Assembly: GCA_948468275.1 (NCBI GenBank)
Contig: CAOKHI010000019.1
Span: 1 to 36,022 of the forward strand
Origin: an uncultured Clostridium sp.
GTDB taxonomy: Bacteria; Bacillota; Clostridia; TANB77; CAG-508
Direction: 5' to 3'
Length of the DNA stretch: 36,022 nucleotides
Part shown: positions 1-10,000 of the stretch, in pieces
Position numbering within the stretch: position 1 is the stretch's first letter
Layout of the letters: every line of letters starts with the position of its first letter
Position numbers and translations under genes: made by a program
The notes under the pieces: generated by a model
What the model was told of the DNA's origin: nothing
What the model saw: the letters and a program-made list of their open reading frames with translations, nothing else
Databases searched by the model: none

Positions 1-61
1 TGTAAAATCTAAATAAAAACAAAAAAATGGGACAAACGAAAAAATTCAATAAAATGATAAC

Positions 62-91
62 TTGATATAAACAATCGAAAGATGATATAAT
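62..91 (+). promoter_or_regulatory. SigA-type promoter for the cohesin gene
   Basis: TTGATA (62-67) is followed after 18 bp by TATAAT (86-91). The -10 is preceded by TG-A, an extended -10. It lies about 45 bp before the start at 137 and probably also drives the giant gene at 1097, since the gap between the two genes is only 30 bp. Positions 1-61 hold nothing I can identify. Confidence 0.65.
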
Positions 92-136
92 GTAAAAGAA
101 GTATAATATTTTTAAGAAAAGGATGAGATATTAGAT

Positions 137-1066
137 ATGAAAAAGAAAATAATTATATTAGTAGGAATTATTGCTTTAATTTTATTAACAACAAATTTAC
201 TTTCAATGGCAGATTTAAGAGCACAAATAAGTAGCTCAGAAATTGATATAAAAGAAGGACAAGAAGTATTTATAACATTAAAATTTAATAACTATAATGA
301 AATAAAGCAAGGAATAAATGCATACAAAGCAACATTAGAATATGACAAAGAAATATTTGAGGAAGTGCAAGAAGAAAAACTAGTATGCCAAAACGGTTGG
401 GAAAATTTAAAATATAACCAAGCAACAGGTGAATTTGTAGCAATCAAAAAAGTAGGAACTAATATACCAGAAGAAGTTGTAAAAATATCATTAAAAGCAA
501 AAGCAGGAGTAAAAGCAGGAGTTACTGAAATAAAAATAAAAGATATAGTTACATCAGAAGGAGAAAAAGATATATCTGTTGAAACAACAAAAGTAAGCAT
601 AAATATTATAGAAGAACAACAAGAAAAACCAGAAGAGCCAAAAACAGAAAAAATCCTATCAAACAAATATAAAATATTACAAGGAGAAATTTTAAACATT
701 ATACCAAATACAACAGTAGAACAATTTAAGAAAAATGTAACTTTAGAAAATGTAACAACAGATCCACAAATGGTATTTACAGATACAGACGGAAAGATAC
801 TACAAGAAAATGACATAGTAAAAACAGGAACAAAATTAAAAGTAGGAAATACATTAAAATATGACTTAATTGTAAAAGGAGATATAGATGGTGATGGACA
901 AGTAAGCATAAATGATGTAGCAAAATTAAAATTACATTTAATTAGCATACAATTATTGCAAGGAATAGAATTAAAAGCAGCTAACATAGATGACGATAAA
1001 GAAATTAGCATAAATGACGTAGCACAATTAAAACTAGTATTAATAGGGTTATTAGAACTAAAATAA
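137..1066 (+). CDS. Secreted cohesin-dockerin protein
   Basis: This 309-residue protein starts with a lysine-rich signal peptide (hydrophobic residues about 5-24). Residues about 30-155 look like a cohesin domain: a beta-sandwich pattern with an L-E-Y-D element and a Q-N-G-W segment, as in cohesin/Hyalin-type bacterial domains. A linker rich in E and P follows, then a domain shared with the protein ending at 15793. The C-terminus is a type I-like dockerin: two calcium loops of pattern DxDxDGxxxxxD and NxDxDxxxxxxD, each followed by a K-L-K-L helix. Carrying both cohesin and dockerin, it could act as an adaptor linking dockerin proteins on the cell surface. The ribosome site AAAAGGATGAG precedes the ATG. 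It is probably co-transcribed with the giant protease gene downstream. Domain recognition is by eye, so the cohesin subtype is uncertain. Confidence 0.8.
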   Translation: MKKKIIILVGIIALILLTTNLLSMADLRAQISSSEIDIKEGQEVFITLKFNNYNEIKQGINAYKATLEYDKEIFEEVQEEKLVCQNGWENLKYNQATGEFVAIKKVGTNIPEEVVKISLKAKAGVKAGVTEIKIKDIVTSEGEKDISVETTKVSINIIEEQQEKPEEPKTEKILSNKYKILQGEILNIIPNTTVEQFKKNVTLENVTTDPQMVFTDTDGKILQENDIVKTGTKLKVGNTLKYDLIVKGDIDGDGQVSINDVAKLKLHLISIQLLQGIELKAANIDDDKEISINDVAQLKLVLIGLLELK

Positions 1067-1096
1067 CAAAAAAGTAAAAGGGGATGAATTTAAAAA

Positions 1097-4000
1097 ATGG
1101 AGAAAATACTAAAAAGTAAGATATTTCAAAAAAATATGTTAATAAAAATCAGTATTTTTGTAATAATATTTTTATTAATATCATTAGGCGTAATTTATGC
1201 AACAAATGCAAATAAAGGAGAGCTAAATGATGATGGAATAATTGACTATTCAGATGCAAGTTTATTAGAAAGACATTTAATTAATTTAGAACTTCTACCA
1301 GAAGAAAAAAGAGATAATGCAGATTTAAACAATGATGGAAAAATTACAGTAACTGACTTATCACTTTTAATTAAAAAAATAGAAAATAAAAGGGAATATA
1401 ATATAGAAATTATAAATATGGATACACCAAACTATTATCCAAAAAAGAATGAAGAAATAGAAATAACATTTGGAGCATATATAAACTATGATGATGTATC
1501 AATTCAAAAAGTAGTAATTAATAATCAGGAATATAATGTAGAAAATTTAGGAAATGTATATAAATTAATACATAATGTAGGAGAACAATCTGGAAAAAAA
1601 GAATACCACATGACAAAAGTAATTTTAAACACAGGAACTGAGGTAAAAATAGATCACACATTTGCTGTATCTGTATTAAAGGCACAACCTTATATAGAAG
1701 AAAGCAGTTATAGACTAGAAGAAACTTTCGAAGGAAAAGCATATATAGACTTTAATTTAGTTGATGAAGAACAAAGCATTACATCTGCTCAATTTAGTGT
1801 TTATGAAATAGGATCACAAGAAGGAGTAGAACAAACATCAGAAGTAGCGATAATGCAAACAAACATTACTGCAGGAGAAAACCACCAAGAAGTAATAGCA
1901 GAAGATGGAAAAAGTTACAGAGTCATTATCAATGTAGCATATAATGCAGCAAAAGAAAAAATAGAAGGAAAAGAATACATAGGAGAATCATTCTCATATA
2001 GTAAAGAATTTACTATGGCACTAGATTATCAATTTAGTATAACTAATATTAAAACTTTAAAAGATGGACAACAAAGCAGTAAATTCGCTAAAAAAGAACC
2101 GATTTTAATTCAATTTAATAGTACAAATATAGCATACGAAAACACAAACAATACTAACTTTGAACCAAGCACAATAACAATAAACAACAAAGAATATGAA
2201 GTAACTAAACAAGAAGATAATTACATAGCAACCATTGATGGATTAGAACAAATTGGAGAAAATACAATTACAATAGATAAAGTAAAATTAAAAAATGGAA
2301 AAGAAATAACAATACAATCACAAAACAGTGTAGTTGTTATGATAGATGCACAAAAACCTGTAGTATCTAATTTACAAACACAAGAGAACATAGAAGAAAA
2401 AAATATTAAAGTAACATTCGAATTAGAAGATGAAGCAAAATCTATCCAATCAGCTAAAGTAGTACTTTATGATAGTGGAGAAAACATTATTTCAAGTCAA
2501 GACATAACAAAACAAGAAATAGAAAATGGAACAATAGAAAAAAACTTTACTACTAAAACAACAGATAAATATATTATAAAAGTAATTGCAACATATCATG
2601 AAACACAAGATAATCTTATAACTGATAGTGTTTTAATAGAAAAAGAGATTATGGCTAATGTTTTTGCAAAAATAAAAAAAGCAGAAACAAATAATATACA
2701 ATTAGAAAAAAATGAAAATATAAAAATTACTTATGAAATTGAAACAAATAGCACAAGTGAAATTGCAAAAATCCGTGTTAATAACTTAGATTGCATTGCT
2801 AAAAAAGTATCTAATGGAATATATGAAATAGTTTTACAATCAGGAGAACAAGCAAAAGTATTAACACTTACAACAAGTAAAATTATATTTGAAAATGAAG
2901 CACAAGCAAATGTAGAAAATACAATATTGGTTAATGTATTAAAAGATATTCCAAAAATCGAAGAAATAAAACAAGAAGATAATTTAGCACAAAATGAAGT
3001 AACTGTAACATTTACTATAGTAGATCCAGATAATAGTTTTATAACAGGAAAAGTACAATTAGTAAAACCAGCAGGTGAAGGAACACAAGAGCAAATAATG
3101 CAAGAACAAACTATTCAAAGAGATGGTGAACATGGAAAAGTAATATTTCAAAATGTAGAAATTGACAAAGAATATACAGCAAGATTTATTGCAAATTATA
3201 ATCGTTATCCAGAAGGTGACGATAATATAGTACAAAATCAAGTCATAAAAGAAGCAAAAATAATGTTAGTGGGTGACTATAACTTACAAGTAAATGACTT
3301 AAAAACAGCCAATGAAGAAAAATACACAAAATATTTTAACAAAAATGAAGAAATAACTTTAAGTTTTAATTGTAGTAATGCAACTAGCTTTTTACCAGAA
3401 AAAGCAATAATAGATGGAAAAGAATATTCATTAACACGTACACAAGGAACTGATATTTATACTACTAAATTACCTAGACTAGAAGAAAGTGGTGTAAAAG
3501 AATATAAAATAGAAACTATAATATTAAATAACAAAAGATTTTTAGATGTAGAAACACAACCAAAAATAAAAATAGAAGTATTAAAGCAAGAGCCAACAGT
3601 TACTAGTTTTAGATACAAAGAAGATGAAACAGATAAAAACAAGATAATAGCTAATTTTAATTTAAACGATATAGAAACAACTATTACAAATGGGACTATT
3701 GTAATTACAGATGACCACAAGAATGAAATTAAGACTCAAAGTCTAGTAACTAATAGCAATCAAATTATATTTGATAAAATAGACAGTGAATATTACAATA
3801 TTAAAGTAACTGCTAACTATGACTTAGATACAAATGCTTTAGGTGCTGGCGAAAATGAATACTCTGAAAAAATATTATTACAAGAAGAAATTGATTTTAC
3901 ACAACGAAAAATACAATTAAAAGATATAAAAGATGTACAGTTATACCATATCTATCATGGCTTTCCAATGGAAATAAGAAATATTAGTAGTGATGAAATA

Positions 4001-7000
4001 ATTGAAAATCCACAAAATTATGTAGCAAAAGTACAAATGAAAAATATGCCAGATATGTATGCTAATGTAAAGGCTTGTAGAATTGAGCAAAGAAAGGTTC
4101 TTTTAGAATTAGATGTACAAAATACAGTAATCTACAAAGGAGATGAAAAACAAACTAAAGTAGAAGTACCTTTTGGTATTATGGGAAATACAGGTCCTTC
4201 TGTAAGTAATGAATCTTTTGAAAGTTTGCTTAATCGAATGCGACAAAATCCAACAGGAACATTTAACCTAACAAAAGATTATGATGCTTCTGAATATGAA
4301 GTAGATTCCTTAACATACTTTGGAACAGGAATGTTTGAAGGAACCATTAATGGAAATGGATATACCATCTATAATTTACAAAAACCATTATTTGATGAAA
4401 TAGAAAGAGCAACTATTAAAAATCTTGTTATAGAAGATGCTTATATAACAAACAAAGTAGGGGAATGGCAAAAAGGAATTATTGCTAATGAAATTTACAA
4501 CAAAACAACCATTAGTAATGTCCACATTAAAAATTCAACCATTGCGACTTTTGGCTCATTCTATACATTTGGCCCTATAGCAGGAAGATTAAGTGGTAGT
4601 AGAGTTGAAAAATGTAGTGTTACAAATTTATCTATAGTAGCGCAAAAAGGAGTAGCTTCTAGAAGAGTAGGAGGAATTGTTGGAGAAATAGGATATGGTT
4701 CAACCATAGAAGACTGTTATGTAACAGGAGATATTCAAGGTTCTTGGGAAGTAGGTGGAATTGTTGGTGGTGTTCAAGATTCTATGTATCAACAAAATAC
4801 CATTAAGCATTGTATTTCAAAAGTAAACATCAAGGGAACAGCTGGACCAGCTAATGTAGGAGGAATTGCTGGAAATGCAAATGGTGCAGGAAGAATTAAA
4901 CTAATACAAAATATTAGTTTAGCACAAGGAAGCAAATCTTATAAAACACATGGAAGTGCTATTACACTAGATACAGACACATTCAATTATGAAATGATAG
5001 AATCTAATTTAACATCAAATGCAGAAAATTCAAATGGACAAATTAAAGAATTTGCCAAAGATGAGTTTAGTGGAGAATTTTGCTTAGAACAAGCAGGATT
5101 TAGTGACCAAGTCTGGAACTTAGATAATAAAAATTATGAAAACATACCAACTTTAAAAGGTTATGACCCAAATAGTAAACAAGAAGGTGCAAGTAGTGGA
5201 AACTATATTCCAGATATAGAAAGATTAAAAAAGATGCAAGACTATGATTCAAAAAAAGAAGTAGCCTATTCAAACCTATATAAACTAATGCCATTCTTTG
5301 ATTCAAAATATTTGGTAGTAGATGGTGCAAGAATAAGTGAAGACCACATTTTAAACCAAAAACAAATTAAAACCATTTTACCATATAATGATAAAGATGA
5401 ATTTGTGTTAACACTTACCGAAGAAAACTATCAAAGCATAGACCATATAAATGTAATATTTACAGATGACACAACAAAGCAATATAAATTAAAGTTTAAA
5501 AATATGAATAACCATGTTGTTTCATATAAAATAGAAGAGATAGGAATTGAATACAACTTTGACAAATATGTTGTTAAACAAGATGCAGAAATTGTACAAC
5601 AACTAGTTAACTATATTAAGACATTAGATTATAATAGAGATTTAAAACCATTAGTAGGGGAAATTAATTTAGGAAATCGTATTTATGCAGATTTCTTTGA
5701 AGAAACAATAAAAACAGAAGAAAATGCAAAACAATTTGTTATAAACTTTTTAGGCAATATGAATGGATATAGTATAACGATGGATAATTCTATTTTAAAC
5801 CAATACATCTATGACTATTTAACAAAAATTACTAATAAGCTAAAACAAGCTATATTTGCATATAATTACTATTCACGTTTTTATGGATTTGAAATAAATA
5901 ATATGAAAATAAGTGATGTAATATTCTTTAAAGGAGAAATATACAAAAAAGGTGCGAATACAAACAATTTAATAAACCTATTCTTAAAGAGTAGTTCATT
6001 AGGTTCTCATATCAGCTATGTATTTTATGAAGAAACCTTAGGACCTTGTGTTGGCTTCACGACAATTCCTGAATTTGTAGAACATAATATCAAAATGTTT
6101 GCTAACAATCAAGATCCAGATGACTGGTTTACCGAGAACTTCAATGGTATGTTAGTAGAAACACCAGCTAAAGGATATGAAGACAGTGTAGATTATCGTG
6201 CATGGACCCAACTAAAAAAACAGAAAAAATTTATATTGCCAATGTTAACATTACCAGAGGATTCAGGATATATGATTTCAGCACCAACAACATTTTTAGT
6301 AGGCTCTCAAAGACTATATGTAAGGAATCCAGAAGATGAAACACAAGTTGCCAACTTACGAAGACTAATGCAAAATTTTGCAGATCAAATAGGTGTATTT
6401 TATACAACAACAGCAGGATTTATAGAAGCATCTATCCTAAATAAAGTATGCGATGTATCAATTGATACTACTGTATTACCAGTGTTAGGAGAACAAAAAA
6501 AAGGAAAATCAACAGATCGTTTTTGTAAAAACTTTAATGAATTATTAAATGAATGGTTTACAATAAGAGCAGTTGCAGCATATTCTGGTGGAGAAAGAAT
6601 ATATTATGTTGTTGATAATACATTAACTAGTTATGGTCGTACTTGGTCACATGAAACAGGACATAATCAATGTAATTTTGTGTTCTTCAAAAGAAATGGA
6701 TTTAGACCAGTAGGAGGTTGCAATAATAATGATGGCTCAGGAGCAGAAGATTATACAGATGGGAACACAACACAAGGTTTTGGTGATGGAGCAGTAAACT
6801 TTAACTTAAGCTATAATTTCAATAGTAATCAAGTAATAACTACAAACTTAACAACAGAAAGAATAAATACTACAGAAAAAATAGAAAGTTATTATAAAAG
6901 AATGTTTGAAGCAATAGACTTTTTAGACTATGCAGAAGCAAAAGCATTTTTACAACTAACACCAGAAGAGCAATCAAAAGTAGCTGTACAAATTTACTAT

Positions 7001-10000
7001 CCTAATGCACCAGGAAATTATGCTAATGTAGGCTGGAAACCAATAACTAAAGAAGAATTTGAAGCTATGAACTTAAAAACAATAGAAGATATATATGATA
7101 ATCAAATTACAATAAAACCAGGAGTAACTGCTCCTGTGACACAAACAGGAGAACAAGGACTATATGGATCTGAACATATGTATATAAGACGTTGGTATCA
7201 ACCATTTAACGAAAAAGGAAGAACTCATACTTATGGATTTACTTATACATCATGGCAAATGCTAGGAATTGGTGGATATGATGGAGGATACGTTACATAC
7301 TTTAGTGGAAAAAGTAAAAATGACTTAGATGCTATTCAAAAGGTAACAAAAGATCCAACAATGACTTGGAAGAAATTTAAAACACAACGTTATGAATTAA
7401 TGGAAAATAGTTGGAATACAATTCCATACTTAAATGCAGATGATTTAGTAGAAAAATATGTAGAAGCACTAAGATTAGATGCTACAAACAATGACAGAAA
7501 TGTTAGTAACAGTACAAATATTAGAAGAATGAACTACCATTATCTAAAACGTGTTACAGATGACTTTAGAGCAGAAGTATTAGATGGAAATATTCAAAAA
7601 ATTCATATAAAAAATGCAGAAGAATTCAAACAAAACTTAACACAAAACCCTAATGCATATTATGTATTAGATAATGATATAGACCTATCAAGTATAACAG
7701 AAGGAAATGCAATTGTGGATGGGTATTTTATGGGTAAACTAGATGGACAAGGACACAAATTAACTAAAAACACTATTCCAATCTTTAATGCTATTAAATT
7801 TGCACATATCTCTAACCTACAAGTAGAAAATAGCAATATAACAAGTAACCAAATGAATGTAGGTGCATTAGCAAAAACACTAGAATATAGCCAATTAGAA
7901 GACGTGCAAGGAAACAATATTACTATAACAGCTACTAATAAACAAATTGGTGCATTAATAGGTAGCATGGCAAATAGCTTTGTAAAAAATGTGCATTTAA
8001 CACAAACTAATATATCTGGAACAACAAGAGTAGGTGGAATTTCTGGCTATGTTGGTCAAAGTCGAGTAGAAGAAAGCACAGTAAATGGAATAACACGTTC
8101 AACAGGAAATGCAGTAGGAGGATTATTAGGAGAAGTTTATAGTAAAACAACAGTTAGAAATTGTTACTCAATAGGAGAGGTACAAGGAAATCAAGATATA
8201 GGTGGATTAATTGGATATGTTAATACATCTTACATTATAAATTGTTTTAGTAACACAAAAGCTACAGGAAATGCTGGAACATCAAGCTTTGTAGGACAAA
8301 CAACCAACAACTCAATTATAAAAAATAATATAACACTAGTAAATCAAACAGTAGGATATAAGTTTGATGGAAGAACTGCTGCTGATAAATTTGCTAACTT
8401 TAGTGGAAACTATGAAAACAAAGCAAATGTAGGAAGATCAACTACAACAAGAACAGGTATTGACTTTACAGGAAAAATCACCGAAGTAGAAGAATCAGAA
8501 ATAAAAAAAGAAAGCTTCTATACCCAAACACTAACTTGGGACAATAATATTTGGGACTTTAGCCGAATTACAAATGGTGGATTGCCAAAACTAAAAAATG
8601 ATGACCCAAATAATGTAACAACCACAGGAGAAAGATATAGTATAACAAATGTAGAAGAATTTGAAAGATTACTAAAAGAACATAGAGAAGCCACATTTGT
8701 AATTGAACAAGACATTGACCTTTCTAGTTTAGAAAGTACAACAACAATTATTGATGGTGTGTTTATGGGAAGAATTGAAGGAAATAACCATACATTAAGA
8801 GGAAACAAAGTACCAATTTTCCATACAGCCCGTTATACATATATTGCTAACCTAAAAATCGAAGGAAGTAACATAAATAAAAATGAAACAGAAGTAGGAG
8901 CACTTGCTAAAATAGCAGATAATGTAGAACTTAAAAATGTTATAGGAAAAGATATTACTGTTGTAAACACAAGAGATAATACAGGAGGACTAATTGGTAT
9001 TATGACCTATGGAAACCTAGAAAACGTACATGTAATAGGAGGAAATATTAAAGGAGCAAACCGTGTAGGAACACATTCTGGATATGTAGGATATTCAAAC
9101 ATAAAAGCATGTAGTAGTAATGGAATTGCTACAGGTAGTGGTAACTCTGTTGGAGGCTTTATGGGAGAAATAACCAATGGAACAATCATCGAAAACTGTT
9201 ATTCAAGAGGAAAAGCAACAGGAAATCAAAATGTTGGGGGATTTGTTGGACTTCTAAGTAAAGCATCTACTGTAATGAATTCACTAAGTACTACAAAAGT
9301 TGATGGAACAGAAGGAATTGGAGGATTTATAGGACAATCTATTACAAATTCTACTGTTAAGAATAACATCTCATTAGGAAATCAAACTAAGCAACATTAC
9401 AAATTTGATGCAAGAACGGTTCAAGAACAACTAGAAAAATATGAAGGAAATTATGAATATGAAGGAAATAAAGGAATTTCTACACTAACAAGACAAGATA
9501 TTGATTTTACAGGAAAAATAAGTGTAGCAAACAGACAAAATGTAACAAGTAAAGAATTTTATACTAATACATTAGGATGGAATGAAGATATTTGGGACTT
9601 TAGTACAATATCAAATTGTAATACACCAACATTAAAAAATAATGACCCAAATCAAACTATGCAAATTGATATACCTGTTCATTATATACATAATGCAGAA
9701 GAATTCCAAAACTTGATTGAACAATATCCAGATGATAACTTTATACTTGAACAAGACATAGACCTTTCTACTTTAGATAGCACAACAACAATAATAAATG
9801 GTGAATTCGTAGGAGAAATAGATGGAAAAAATTATAATTTAAGAGGAAATACTGTTCCAATATTCCATACTATTCGTTATACTAAACTTTCTAATTTAAA
9901 ATTAGAAGGAAGCAATATTAATAAAAACGAAACAGATGTAGGAGCACTTGCTAAAATAGCAGATAAAGTAGAACTTAGAAATATAGTAGCAAAAGATATT